A DNA stretch of 64,000 bases from Actinomyces massiliensis 4401292 (GTDB taxonomy: Bacteria; Actinomycetota; Actinomycetes; Actinomycetales; Actinomycetaceae): assembly GCF_000269805.1 (NCBI RefSeq), contig NZ_JH711481.1, positions 1,042,569-1,106,568 of the forward strand. The letters run 5' to 3'. Position numbers and translations under genes: made by a program. Numbering within the stretch: position 1 is the first letter of the stretch; each line of letters starts with the position of its first letter. Below, in pieces: positions 53,918 through 62,579 of this stretch. Below the pieces are notes generated by a model. That model ran no database searches and was not told the origin of the DNA. It saw only the letters and a program-made list of their open reading frames with translations.

Positions 53918-54691
53918 ATGGACAACTCTTCGGATTCCGCTGATATCGCCCTTGATGCCCCCGGTGCCCCCGATGCTGCCGACGCCGCGGATGTTGCGGA
54001 TGTTGCGGCTCCCGTCATCGGCACTCCGTGGTCCCGCCTGGCCCTGGCCGTGGGGGCCCGGCCCGGGCTCATCATCGCCATCGGCGCCGCGCTCGTGGCG
54101 ATGGGGCATTCGCTGCTGTGGATGAACGTCGTCATCGTCGTGGTCGACGTTGTCACGCTCGCGCTGGTCCATCGCCTCCTGCGTGCCGAAGGGCGCGGAC
54201 TGGCGGACCTGCTGCGCTTCCGGGGCGCCGACGTCGGCTGGGGCCTGCTGTGCGGTCTCATCGTCCTGGTCGCGTGGATGCCCGCGTCCTTCGTCGGCAA
54301 CCTCATCGCATATCAGGGTGCGCCACCCGCGTCGTCGTACCCTTCGGTGCCCCTGTGGCTCGGACTGCTCAGCGTTACGATCATGCCGGTGACCATCGGC
54401 CTGGCCGAGGAGGCGCTCTACCGCGGCTACCTCCAGCCCAGACTGCAGGGGCGCATCGGCCTGGTCTGGGCCGTGCTCGCGGCCTCCGCCGTCTTCGGCC
54501 TCCAGCACATCGGCTTCGCCCTGCCGGGCGCTCCGGCCATGGTTGCCAGTGTGGTGCGGACCTTCCTGGCCGGGCTCGTGTTCGCCGGGCTGCTCATGTG
54601 GCGCAAGCGCGTCATGCCGCTGGCCGTCGGGCACTGGCTGCTCGATCTGCTTGGACTGGGGCTGCCGGTGCTGCTCTGGTCGCTACAGTGA
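53918..54691 (+). CDS. CPBP family intramembrane metalloprotease
   Basis: A 257-residue membrane protein with about seven helices. The Abi/CAAX signature is AEEALYRGYLQPRLQGR near residue 165 (EExxxR), then FGLQHIGFAL and LAVGHWLLDLLGLG supplying the His ligands. Members include CAAX-like proteases and bacteriocin-immunity proteins; substrate unknown. The first 35 residues are a low-complexity Asp/Ala-rich leader built of repeated ADV and DAP units. It is followed after 23 bp by a small membrane protein gene. Confidence 0.85.
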   Translation: MDNSSDSADIALDAPGAPDAADAADVADVAAPVIGTPWSRLALAVGARPGLIIAIGAALVAMGHSLLWMNVVIVVVDVVTLALVHRLLRAEGRGLADLLRFRGADVGWGLLCGLIVLVAWMPASFVGNLIAYQGAPPASSYPSVPLWLGLLSVTIMPVTIGLAEEALYRGYLQPRLQGRIGLVWAVLAASAVFGLQHIGFALPGAPAMVASVVRTFLAGLVFAGLLMWRKRVMPLAVGHWLLDLLGLGLPVLLWSLQ

Positions 54692-54714
54692 GACGGATGA
54701 AGGGGGTGTCGCAC

Positions 54715-55089
54715 ATGGAACCAGCAACCCGCCGCTACCTCGTCCGCTTCTCAGTGGGGATGGCGTCCTACTGCGTGCTGCTTGTGGCCGCCCTCCTCAT
54801 CGGACGTGCGATGGCGCCGTGGCGGGCGCTCAGTGCCCTCGTCGTTCTCCCCGCGGTTGTGCTGATCGTGCGTGCGATCATGCTGCACTGGCGGGATGTG
54901 GACGAGCTCGCCCGCAGCCTCATGGTGGAATCCCTCGCCGTCGGTTTCGCCATCGGGACGCCGATCATTCTGGTGATCGGGCTCTTCCAGGCCTTCGGTC
55001 TGGCCGACCTGTCCTTCTTATGGGCCTATGGGATCCTCATGGGCGGTTGGTTGCTCGGAGCGTTCTTGGCCCGACGCCGATACTTCTGA
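54715..55089 (+). CDS. Small membrane protein, partner of XRE regulator
   Basis: A 124-residue protein with four hydrophobic helices (VGMASYCVLLVAALLIG; LSALVVLPAVVLIVRAI; LAVGFAIGTPIILVIGLF; LSFLWAYGILMGGWLLG) and the RDVDELARSLMVESLA loop between. Proteins of this shape are commonly encoded next to a short XRE regulator, as here. ATG 54715 lies eight bases after AAGGGGG; ATG 54697 is possible. Function unknown. Confidence 0.75.
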   Translation: MEPATRRYLVRFSVGMASYCVLLVAALLIGRAMAPWRALSALVVLPAVVLIVRAIMLHWRDVDELARSLMVESLAVGFAIGTPIILVIGLFQAFGLADLSFLWAYGILMGGWLLGAFLARRRYF

Positions 55090-55115
55090 ATCTCTGATCT
55101 CTAGGGCGGCCTCTG

Positions 55116-55328
55116 ATGTGGAATCGTGTGCGGAGCCTTCGCCGGGATAGGCGCTGGACCCAGGCGGAGCTCGGTGAGGCCCTGGGGGTGTCGCGGCAGA
55201 CGATCATCGCCATCGAGAACGGCAAGTACGATCCGTCGCTGCGGCTGGCATTCGCGATCGCCTCGGTGTTCGAGCTGCGCATCGACGAGGTCTTCAATCC
55301 CGACGGCGGCGACGTGCCGACGGGCTGA
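55116..55328 (+). CDS. XRE-family HTH regulator (short, Cro-like)
   Basis: A 70-residue protein that is almost entirely one helix-turn-helix: RVRSLRRDRRWTQAELGEAL, then GVSRQTIIAIENGKYDPSL and FELRIDEVFNPD. This is the YozG/PlcR-like short XRE type, typically paired with a small membrane protein; the gene 26 bp upstream fits. The ATG at 55116 begins the family start. Confidence 0.92.
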   Translation: MWNRVRSLRRDRRWTQAELGEALGVSRQTIIAIENGKYDPSLRLAFAIASVFELRIDEVFNPDGGDVPTG

Positions 55329-55758
55329 TCGGCTGGCGGGCCCTCGTCCCGGTCGGCTCCTTCTACGGTGGGGCCGACCACGGCACCGGGATACTGTCAC
55401 CGCTCGGCTGCCGCCGACTCCTCCTGTGGTGGGGCCGCCCCAGAGCCCTCGCGCCAGCTGGGCCGACGAAGGGGGGGAGCTCCTTCGGCGGCGGGTCGCC
55501 CATTGCGTCCCGCTTTATCCGCCCCCGCTCGCCCCGCCCTCGCCCGCTCCGCTCGAGTGGCGAGCATTCGGCCCGCCTCCGGGGGCGAGCGGCTTTCTGG
55601 TGCCGTCATACCTGTGCCCGGTGGGGCGTCGGGGTGCGCGCTCCTCGCCCCTGAGGCCGCCTGATATCCTATGGGGGCGCGATCATTGATCGCCGGCGCT
55701 TAGCGTGCGGCGCTGTCGTGCGGAGCGCCTCGCCACTGCATCTCAAGGAGAGCACCTC
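55329..55758. other. Intergenic, no feature seen
   Basis: About 430 bp of high G+C without a gene. Apart from a GGAG-containing leader before the 55759 gene and several runs of CCGCTCGCC-type sequence near 55520-55600 I see nothing definite. Confidence 0.4.
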
Positions 55759-56016
55759 ATGATCGCTCAGGTCATCGCCATGATCATCGTCGGCGGCATC
55801 GTCGGCGCCCTCGCCCGTCTCTTCCTCAAGGGGAACCAGCAGATCTCGGCTCTGTGGACCGTTGTTCTTGGCGCGGGCGGTGCGGCCATCGGCGCCTGGC
55901 TCGCGGGGCTGTTCGGCGTGGCGTCCACGGCCGGCATCGACTGGATCCGCTGGATCTTCTCCGTCATCGCCGCCATGATCCTCATCAATATCTTCATCGC
56001 CGTGAAGCGCAAGTGA
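55759..56016 (+). CDS. GlsB/YeaQ/YmgE family stress-response membrane protein
   Basis: An 85-residue protein with three hydrophobic helices and the family glycine pattern: IIVGGIVGALARLFLKGNQ at the N-terminus, WTVVLGAGGAAIGAWLAGLF in the middle and FSVIAAMILINIFIAV at the end. Members are transglycosylase-associated or general-stress membrane proteins. ATG follows AAGGAG at 8 bp. Confidence 0.9.
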   Translation: MIAQVIAMIIVGGIVGALARLFLKGNQQISALWTVVLGAGGAAIGAWLAGLFGVASTAGIDWIRWIFSVIAAMILINIFIAVKRK

Positions 56017-56369
56017 GCGCCGGCGGGTGCGGGGGAATGTATTGGGGATGCCGTCTCCGGCGGCGGTCCCGCGCTGTGGTTCATCGGCTGCGCAGGATCT
56101 GACGGCGACGGCGGGATCAGAAGACCCGGAAAGCCCGGATAGCGAGGCCTGGATGGCCCGGATCAGGCGAGCGATACTTGTGAAGATGACGCTTGCCTTC
56201 CGGGCCGTCTCCCTAGTCCCTATTGACCTTTTAGCTTGGGGGTGGCTTGTTGGGTACGGTCTCCCCGGCGCGTCGGGGCTGTGGTTAGGGCTGCCCGGAA
56301 TCGGCGCATTGCGGGCACCTCGACTATGCCTGGACAATTCGTGTCGGTCCCTAGCGGTACTATTGCGTC
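56017..56369. other. Intergenic, no feature seen
   Basis: About 350 bp of falling G+C with no convincing frame and no repeat of the three families. It marks the left side of a group of unrecognised genes that runs to tRNA-Lys. Confidence 0.4.
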
Positions 56370-56807
56370 ATGGAAATCAGACGCACTGAACCATCCCCTA
56401 TCCCGTTCGCCGAATCGACCTACAAGGACTGGCGCGGAACCTCATGCGCCGAGAACAGCTTGGTCAACACCAGCGGCGACCTGTACGAACTTGCCGGCCT
56501 CGACCATGAACGTTGGACGATCCTGGCGATCGATATCGACGCCTACAGCCACGGCGAGCCCCCTAACTGGGATATCCGTGTCTACGCCGCCGACCACCGC
56601 GCCCTCGGCGTTGGGCGTTTCGAGGACTGGCAACGCGCTGCGGACGATCACGGGGGCTCCATCCCCGTGGTCGACGTCCTTCTGCACGATCTGGAGTTCG
56701 AGGACATCATCCGGTGCATGAAGATCATCGGCATTCAGCTGCGATTGGGAAGCCTCGACATCCCTCTGACGCGCACCGCCTACGCGGACCATCCCGAGCA
56801 GGGCTAA
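56370..56807 (+). CDS. Hypothetical protein, immunity-like size
   Basis: A 145-residue soluble acidic protein with no family I recognise. Features are an N-terminal Pro-rich stretch, ILAIDIDAYSHGEPPNWDIRV and a C-terminal LHDLEFEDIIRCMKII helix. Size, acidity and the neighbourhood of orphan small genes recall immunity or toxin-neutralising proteins, which is speculation. Codon use is less G+C-rich than in surrounding housekeeping genes. Confidence 0.55.
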   Translation: MEIRRTEPSPIPFAESTYKDWRGTSCAENSLVNTSGDLYELAGLDHERWTILAIDIDAYSHGEPPNWDIRVYAADHRALGVGRFEDWQRAADDHGGSIPVVDVLLHDLEFEDIIRCMKIIGIQLRLGSLDIPLTRTAYADHPEQG

Positions 56808-56898
56808 ACGACTGGAATCAAAAAGGGGAGGCGGGTAGCACTCGGGCTGTCCGCCCCCTATATGCTCACCCCGTCCCCATACATCCCATGAGGATGCC

Positions 56899-56997
56899 AT
56901 GATCGGTAAGACTCTTTGCATGCTCGGCTCTAACGTCTTCTGCAAGGCGGGGCGACATCTGGCTGCGGGGGAGCGTGAGGGTGGTGAGGTCGCATGA
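56899..56997 (+). CDS. 32-residue small ORF coupled to the next gene
   Basis: ATG 56899 with GAGGA five bases upstream encodes MIGKTLCMLGSNVFCKAGRH and 12 more residues, with three Cys-containing positions. Its TGA overlaps the ATG of the downstream gene (ATGA at 56994), so it may serve as a translational coupler or leader peptide. It is too short to judge by family. Confidence 0.4.
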   Translation: MIGKTLCMLGSNVFCKAGRHLAAGEREGGEVA

Positions 56998-57578
56998 CCA
57001 GAGCGAAACTGCTTGCAAACCGCCTCGGTGATGTCGGACTGAGATCCTGCCAGCAGGATGGAGAGACAATCGCTGAGGTTGTCCCCGGTTACGGCGGCGA
57101 ATGGTGGACACTGCTGTGCGACTCCGGGCGCAAGCAGTTCGCGGAGGAAGTAAGCGCCCTGCGCAGTACCTGCTCCAACAACGAGTGGATGCTGCTTGTA
57201 GCAGATTTGGCGGAGCTTTTGGAGGCTGCCCAGAAAGGCCTCCTCATCTTCGACACCACCAACACCCGCGGCGAGGTCTGCCGGCCGCGCGGATTCAAAA
57301 ATTGCGAGGACGACAACACCCGCCTGGACGTCCAAGAGGTGCTCGAACTGCGCATCGAACGCACCTTCAACCTCGATGACCGGCGCAGGCATCTGCGCCT
57401 CTACTACAGCGAACCCAGTGACCAGCCGGGGATGCTGCTCCATCTGCACTTGGCGCATAAGGCGGATCGTGCTGACGGTCTGGCAGAGCAGGACTGTCAG
57501 ATCATTGAGGCACAGCGGAGGTTCAACACCTGGTGGCCCGGCAGGCCCTACGGTGCTGAGTTCATGCTGCCATTGTGA
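56994..57578 (+). CDS. Hypothetical protein
   Basis: A 194-residue soluble protein of no family known to me. It contains WWTLLCDSGRKQFAEEVSAL, an acidic LLVADLAELLEAAQKGLL helix and a C-terminal GRPYGAEFMLPL. The ATG overlaps the stop of a 32-codon ORF, and no better ribosome site is present, which supports coupled translation. It lies in the run of unrecognised genes next to tRNA-Lys. Confidence 0.55.
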   Translation: MTRAKLLANRLGDVGLRSCQQDGETIAEVVPGYGGEWWTLLCDSGRKQFAEEVSALRSTCSNNEWMLLVADLAELLEAAQKGLLIFDTTNTRGEVCRPRGFKNCEDDNTRLDVQEVLELRIERTFNLDDRRRHLRLYYSEPSDQPGMLLHLHLAHKADRADGLAEQDCQIIEAQRRFNTWWPGRPYGAEFMLPL

Positions 57579-57666
57579 TCATAGGCTCAGCACTTGGCCT
57601 CAGACACCAGAGCCTCTAGTATGTCGTTGGCGACATATTGCTACGCAGTGATGAAGGAGGATTGAC

Positions 57667-58053
57667 GTGGATCTCTACGAACTCCTCGGCGAGGATAAGA
57701 ATGCCCCTGAACACAAGTTGGCGCGCGCCCTGCGCGACGCCGACGGTCAGCTCTTCAAAGATCTCGTTGCTGCTCGCAAGAGCCAGGGGCTCACCCAGAA
57801 GCAGATGGCGCAACGGATGGACACCACCCAGGCCGCCGTCTCCCGCTTCGAGTCGGGCCGCACCGACCCTCATCTGTCTACCCTGCGTTCCTACGCCATG
57901 GCGCTGGGCGTCGTCGTCCGTCATGAGGTCTTCAGTCAAGAGACTCTCCTCACTTGGGGGCGTGCGCCCGGTCAACACTCCACCTGGGACACCGCAGAAC
58001 ATGCCGCGCGCCTGGCCGGCAGTAGACCATCGCAGACCAAGAGTCTGGCATGA
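57667..58053 (+). CDS. Helix-turn-helix (XRE) protein, antitoxin-like
   Basis: A 128-residue protein with an XRE helix-turn-helix in residues about 45-85: LTQKQMAQRMDTTQAAVSRF, then ESGRTDPHLSTLRSYAMALG. The N-terminal 35 residues (DLYELLGEDKNAPEHKLARAL) precede it, as in antitoxins of HigA/MqsA-like systems where the HTH is C-terminal to a short lead. GTG 57667 follows GGAGG. Its stop overlaps the next gene by ATGA, so the two form a unit. Confidence 0.8.
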   Translation: MDLYELLGEDKNAPEHKLARALRDADGQLFKDLVAARKSQGLTQKQMAQRMDTTQAAVSRFESGRTDPHLSTLRSYAMALGVVVRHEVFSQETLLTWGRAPGQHSTWDTAEHAARLAGSRPSQTKSLA

Positions 58054-58511
58054 CCAAACCCACCGCCCCCAACGATCTCGTCAGCAGGACCGCGCTCATC
58101 GGCGGCCTGGAGGTTTTGCGCGTCGTCTGTCAGCCCACCGATGCTGACGACGCCCCATTGCGGTGGGCTATTGGTTCCATCCCGGTGCGCTTAGCCGATC
58201 CTGAGGGGGCTGACAGTCCGGCTCCCCTTGGACTGTTCGGAGACCTCCTCACCGTCCAAGATGGGCAGCTCGTCGGAGCCACTGCCCGTATCATGTTTGC
58301 GCCGGACACCACGACATGGGACGACGAAACCCCCGAGGGTCTCAATGAGATCACCGAGCAATTCGCCGGGTGGGCCACCCATATGCTGTGGGACGCCGCA
58401 TCCTCCGCGGCACGGACCGTTGTCGCCTTGTGCGGGACCGCCGGCTCTGTCGCGCTTCCCCGCGCCACGCCGCCTCACGATCTCATTCTCGTGCAGGCCG
58501 ACGAGAACTGA
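58050..58511 (+). CDS. Hypothetical protein cotranslated with HTH protein
   Basis: A 153-residue soluble acidic protein with no recognised domain. Sequence blocks include ALIGGLEVLRVVCQPTDADD, LLTVQDGQLVGATARIMFAPDT and ARTVVALCGTAG. ATGA overlap with the HTH gene indicates a two-gene operon, the arrangement of toxin-antitoxin or regulator-effector pairs, but nothing in the sequence shows a toxin. Confidence 0.6.
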   Translation: MTKPTAPNDLVSRTALIGGLEVLRVVCQPTDADDAPLRWAIGSIPVRLADPEGADSPAPLGLFGDLLTVQDGQLVGATARIMFAPDTTTWDDETPEGLNEITEQFAGWATHMLWDAASSAARTVVALCGTAGSVALPRATPPHDLILVQADEN

Positions 58512-58637
58512 CACCGCCCGCCTCCTTGAGGTGCGGCCATCAAGAGCAGCCATACTGCGGCGGAAATGGAAAACACAGACGCCTCTACGGTCTCAGTAGA
58601 TCGATACCTTTCGCTGCAATCGAAGCGTTTTCCCCGG

Positions 58638-58711
58638 TACCCCCTGTGGGGCTCGAACCCACGACCTTCGGATTAAAAGTCCGCAGCTCTGACCAACTGA
58701 GCTAAGGGGGC
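58638..58711 (-). tRNA. tRNA-Lys (UUU)
   Basis: On the minus strand the acceptor GCCCCCT pairs with AGGGGGT, the anticodon loop is CTTTTAA (TTT) and the T-loop is TTCGAGC. The outermost pair of the anticodon stem (G-A) is mismatched. CCA is not encoded. Its 3' end faces the cluster of unknown genes to the left. Confidence 0.92.
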
Positions 58712-59015
58712 GTCGCGGGCGCGGGGCGATCCGTGCCGGGCGACGCGCCCCAGCATAGCGGCCATTGCCGTCGTCGTCGGCATCATGTCGCCGCCACCGC
58801 TCGTTGCGGGTGCTCGGCTCCTGCTGACTGGGCGGCTCGGCCCCGCATCGTGAGGGGCGGCCGCACTGCTGGAATCCCAGGTGCGGCGGACGGCTTCGGC
58901 TTGGCGCGCGACGGGCGGCGAGGGCCGGCGGGCCCGGACGGCCGCGGGCGGGGCGCCCACGGCCTCGGGCACTCGACACCCCGAGACACCGCGAGACTCC
59001 AGCCTTGACGGAATT

Positions 59016-59037
59016 ATACATACATGTTTGTTTGTAT
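59016..59037. promoter_or_regulatory. TetR operator candidate
   Basis: ATACATACATG-TTTGTTTGTAT is a 22-bp imperfect palindrome (9 of 11 pairs) directly upstream of the TetR start, with a TTGACG hexamer at 59005. It resembles AcrR/TtgR-type operators. The preceding 58712-59004 stretch holds no gene. Confidence 0.6.
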
Positions 59038-59040
59038 CTC

Positions 59041-59643
59041 GTGAGACGAACTGCCGCCGATGCCGCGCTGACCCGCGAGGCCATCACCCGCGCCGCCCTG
59101 CACTGCTTCGCGCGCGACGGGTGGGAAGGGTGCTCGCTCGTCGACGTCGCCCGCGATGCGGGGGTCACGCGCGGAGCCGTCTATCACCATTTCTCCGGTA
59201 AACCCGACCTGTTGACCGCCGTGCTCGCCGAGCAGTGGGAGCTCCAGGCGCGCGACCTGCTCGCCGTGCTCGATGCCGAGCAGCCGGCTGCCGACCGCCT
59301 GACAGCCTTCCTCGCCGACTACCTGCAACGCCTGCAGGAGGAGCGTCCGTTCCGCGACCTCGCTGTCGTCTCGACACTGGTCGCGCCTCGGGCGCTGCCG
59401 CTTCAACCGGGTCTGAGTGCCAAGCGCGACAACATGCGCCCCTGGACCGAGCGCATCGACCGGGCCCTGGGCGAATGCGAGGACGTTCTGCGCGCCCCGC
59501 TCAACGCCAGTCGTTTCACCATCATGACCTTCATCCACGGCGCCGCGCTCACCGCCGCCATCTCGCCCGCGGGCCTCCATGGGCCCGAGGAGGGACGGCG
59601 GGTCGCCGAGTCCGTCGTCAACGGGCTCATGCGCTCCCGCTGA
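59041..59643 (+). CDS. TetR-family regulator
   Basis: A 200-residue repressor of the AcrR group. The HTH (residues about 8-55) reads ALTREAITRAALHCFARDGW then SLVDVARDAGVTRGAVYHHF with SGKPDLLTAVL, the strongest TetR hallmark. The C-terminal ligand domain ends with FTIMTFIHGAALTAAISPAG. GTG 59041 is chosen; TTG 59032 and 59005 are alternatives that would place coding over the operator. The MFS gene 86 bp downstream is the likely target. Confidence 0.88.
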   Translation: MRRTAADAALTREAITRAALHCFARDGWEGCSLVDVARDAGVTRGAVYHHFSGKPDLLTAVLAEQWELQARDLLAVLDAEQPAADRLTAFLADYLQRLQEERPFRDLAVVSTLVAPRALPLQPGLSAKRDNMRPWTERIDRALGECEDVLRAPLNASRFTIMTFIHGAALTAAISPAGLHGPEEGRRVAESVVNGLMRSR

Positions 59644-59729
59644 CCTGGGACCGCGTCCGGCCCCCACGGGCCCCGATGTCTCCCACGGGCCCCGAGAGCC
59701 GCGCCCCCACCACACCTCAAGGACCACAC

Positions 59730-60926
59730 ATGAATACCCCCGCCCCGACGACGCCCCGGACGAATCCGCGCATGGCGGTCGCCGTCTCCTGCATCGCCCT
59801 GTTCACCGACATGCTCATCTACGGAATCCTCATCCCGCTCCTGCCGCTCATGCCGGCGGTCGAGCGCGCGGGCTCATCCGCCACCGGCCTGCTGTTCGCG
59901 GCCTACGCAGCCATGATGATCGCAGTCACGCCCCTGGCCGGGCGGCTCGTGGACCGCAAGGGTCCCCGCGGCCCGCTGCTCGCCGCCCTCCTGGGTCTGG
60001 CCGCAGCCTGCCTGCTGTTCGCCGTCGGCGGCCCCTACTGGCTGCTGCTGATCTCACGACTGCTGCAGGGCGCCGCCGCGGGCCTCGGCTGGGTGGCGAG
60101 CCTCGCCCTGATCGCCGCTTCGATCCCCCTGGAAAGGCGCGGGACCTACCTCGGACTGGCCATGAGCATGGTGTCGATCGGGACGCTCGCCGGGCCGCCC
60201 CTGGCCGGGTGGCTCGCTCGCGATCACGGGCATGCGGCGCCCTTCGCCCTGGCCGCGGCCGTCCTCATCCTCGACGGCGTCCTTCGCGTCGTCTTCGTCA
60301 GGCCCACTCCGCCGTCGGCCGACGACCCGGCGACCCCTCTCGATGTGCTCCGCGTCGGAGGATCGTGGCCCGTTGTCATCCTCATCGCCGTCGGCTCGGC
60401 GGTCACGAGCGCGATCGAGCCGATCCTGCCGGTCCGTCTCGCCGTCGGCCTCGGCCTGGACACCGCGGGCATCGGACTGCTGTTCGCCCTGCTGGTCATC
60501 ATCGGGGCGGTGCTCAATCCGATGGTCGGTGCGATTCTCAATCGGGTGTCCCCGAGGGTGCTCGCACTGATCGGTGCGGCGCTCGCGATCGCGGGCCTGC
60601 TGCTTCTGGGCGCCGGCTCGCGTCTGCCCGTCGTCATTGCGGGCATCGTCTGCCTCGGCGGGGCCATCGCCTTCCTGGTCGCCCCGGCCGGCACGCTCAT
60701 AGGGGTGCAGGGGGCGCGCACGACGCCGCCCGCCCTCGGCGGCGCCTACAGCCTCTACAACCTCGCCTACGCCGCGGGCCTGACCCTCGGGCCCGTGACG
60801 GCGGGGGCGCTCACCTCCGCCCTCGGGTATTCCGCCGCCTGCGCCGTGCTTGCGGGCGCGGTCGCCGTAGTGGCCCTCGGTGGATTCAGCCGGCTGCCCC
60901 GCAGTCTGTCCAGTTCGGAGGTTTAA
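59730..60926 (+). CDS. MFS multidrug-type transporter
   Basis: A 398-residue transporter with twelve helices. The A motif reads GRLVDRKGPRGPLLAAL, the C motif is within GTLAGPPLAGWLARDHG, and IYGILIPLLPLMP opens helix 1 as in DHA1 drug:H+ antiporters. ATG 59730 follows AAGGA. It is presumably repressed by the TetR gene upstream. Substrate unknown. Confidence 0.9.
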   Translation: MNTPAPTTPRTNPRMAVAVSCIALFTDMLIYGILIPLLPLMPAVERAGSSATGLLFAAYAAMMIAVTPLAGRLVDRKGPRGPLLAALLGLAAACLLFAVGGPYWLLLISRLLQGAAAGLGWVASLALIAASIPLERRGTYLGLAMSMVSIGTLAGPPLAGWLARDHGHAAPFALAAAVLILDGVLRVVFVRPTPPSADDPATPLDVLRVGGSWPVVILIAVGSAVTSAIEPILPVRLAVGLGLDTAGIGLLFALLVIIGAVLNPMVGAILNRVSPRVLALIGAALAIAGLLLLGAGSRLPVVIAGIVCLGGAIAFLVAPAGTLIGVQGARTTPPALGGAYSLYNLAYAAGLTLGPVTAGALTSALGYSAACAVLAGAVAVVALGGFSRLPRSLSSSEV

Positions 60927-61052
60927 ACCCTCGAGTCAGGGAAGGGTCGGACTAAACGACGGCGGAATCATGCGGAATTCTTCTCTGCTCACAGCAGCTG
61001 ACAGCGCGGACGGCGCTTCTAAACCTCCGCGGTGGACAGCACTTACGAGCAC

Positions 61053-62579
61053 TCACGGCGCCTCCCGGCCGGTTAGGTCGAGCAGTTCGCGACGCAGCTC
61101 GAGCGCGGTGATGGTGGTGCGCATCTCCTTGATCTCGAACGATTCGGGTGGCGCTCCCCGCAGTATTCTCAGTGCATCGTCGACCGCCTCCGGCGCGCAG
61201 CGGCCCGGCAGCAGTTCGGATGCGGTGCCCAGTGCCGCTGCCGAGGGCATCGGCCCTTTCGGGGCGCTCGCCCTGACCAGGTAGCGGGCCAGGGCGACAG
61301 AGTGCCTGGGCGAGAGGGTGAGCGGCCACGTATCGCGGGCCTCGCTCCAGTGGATGGCGCGTTTAAGGGCAACGGTCCGCTCAATGAGCGCGTCGCGCTG
61401 CGGGGGATCCAGCAGATTGAAGACCGTCGCGGCGGTTCTCGGGTCGGCCTTCGCGGCTATGGCGGCGGCCAGCGCGGTGTCCCTCCAGCGGACCGCGGCT
61501 CTGACCAGTTCCGCGGATAGGTCGACTTCTTCGCCCTCGCTGCGCACCTCCGCCGTCAGCAGGTCCGCGGCCGTCATCCCGATGAGATCGGGCCAGTGCT
61601 GCGGAGGGACCCTGGCGACCATCTCCCGCGCCCGCCAGAGTGAGGCCGATGTCAGACGAGGGTCGGCCGGGTACTGGTCGCGCTCGAGCTCGTCGGTCAG
61701 CTCCACGGGGATCAGGTCTACCCGTGGCGCCCGGATGAGGCGCCTGGTGACCACGACGTGCCTTCTGGCGAGCTCCTCGGCCCGCTTGACGAGGTCGGAG
61801 GCGGGGAGGCGGAGCAGCAGATCGGCGGCGGCGCGGCGCACGTCCCGGGCCCGATCCTTCAACCGAGGCGTGATCAGGGGCTCATCCTGCGGACTCAGAC
61901 CGGTCGCCAGGGCGGCGAGGATCTGTGCGCGCTCGGGCGCCTTCCGCGTGAGCCATGCGCCATCGGCCAGGAGTGCGCGTCCGGCGGCCGGGTCCGTCGC
62001 TCGTACCGACGTCATATAGGCCGCGCGCTCCCGGCCTCCGCCGGCCTCCCAGACCGCCGGATCGGGGGGAGCGGTCCGCGTGTCGATTCTGCGAAGCCGT
62101 TCGGCCCAGCGCTCGTCCATGGCGAAGATGGCGCGCGACCGCGGATCCATGAGGTCGATGATCACCTCGTGATCCCTGTCGGTGACTCGGGGCGCGGCTC
62201 GATCCAGGAGCCTGGGCGGCAGGCGCAGTCCCCGACTCCGTATGAGGCGCAGCGTCCGGACGACCAGCTCCGTCTGCCCATGCAGGTCCAGCATCCGCGC
62301 CAGTAGGTCGGCCAGATCGTCGGAAATGACCGGACCAGTGGGCGCGGGCGGCAGCTCCAGGGCGGTCACGGGCGCGGAGGGGATGATGCTGCGCCGCGCG
62401 ACGGCGCAGGCCGCGGCCGCCTCAAGGGTGAGCTCGGGGCCTGATGCCCCGCTGAGCGCCCCCGCCACCGGCCCCGGCAGAGCCGCAGGGGTCAGGGGGC
62501 GGCCGCGCGTGGTCAGGGTGGTGGAGTGTGCGATGGCGGTGCTGCGATCGGTGTTGTTGATCCTGTCGGAGCTGTTCAC
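61053..62579 (-). CDS. DUF5691 family protein
   Basis: A 508-residue helical protein rich in Arg, Ala and Leu repeats with HEAT-like character; the block RAAYMTSVRATDPAAGRALL followed by LADGAW and ERAQILAALATGLSPQDEPL is the DUF5691 signature. Its genes normally stand with a SWIM zinc-finger protein, a MoxR-type AAA ATPase and a VWA protein in an Actinobacteria-wide module of unknown function. GTG 62579 overlaps the stop of the upstream gene (GTGA), so it is cotranslated with the SWIM-family remnant. The AAA and VWA genes are not in this window. Confidence 0.8.
   Translation of the reverse strand: MNSSDRINNTDRSTAIAHSTTLTTRGRPLTPAALPGPVAGALSGASGPELTLEAAAACAVARRSIIPSAPVTALELPPAPTGPVISDDLADLLARMLDLHGQTELVVRTLRLIRSRGLRLPPRLLDRAAPRVTDRDHEVIIDLMDPRSRAIFAMDERWAERLRRIDTRTAPPDPAVWEAGGGRERAAYMTSVRATDPAAGRALLADGAWLTRKAPERAQILAALATGLSPQDEPLITPRLKDRARDVRRAAADLLLRLPASDLVKRAEELARRHVVVTRRLIRAPRVDLIPVELTDELERDQYPADPRLTSASLWRAREMVARVPPQHWPDLIGMTAADLLTAEVRSEGEEVDLSAELVRAAVRWRDTALAAAIAAKADPRTAATVFNLLDPPQRDALIERTVALKRAIHWSEARDTWPLTLSPRHSVALARYLVRASAPKGPMPSAAALGTASELLPGRCAPEAVDDALRILRGAPPESFEIKEMRTTITALELRRELLDLTGREAP

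Noticed and set aside
56370-58711. Integrated element with tRNA-Lys attachment site
   Set aside because: No integrase gene and no second copy of the tRNA 3' end were found within the window, so only an unusual gene cluster is claimed.
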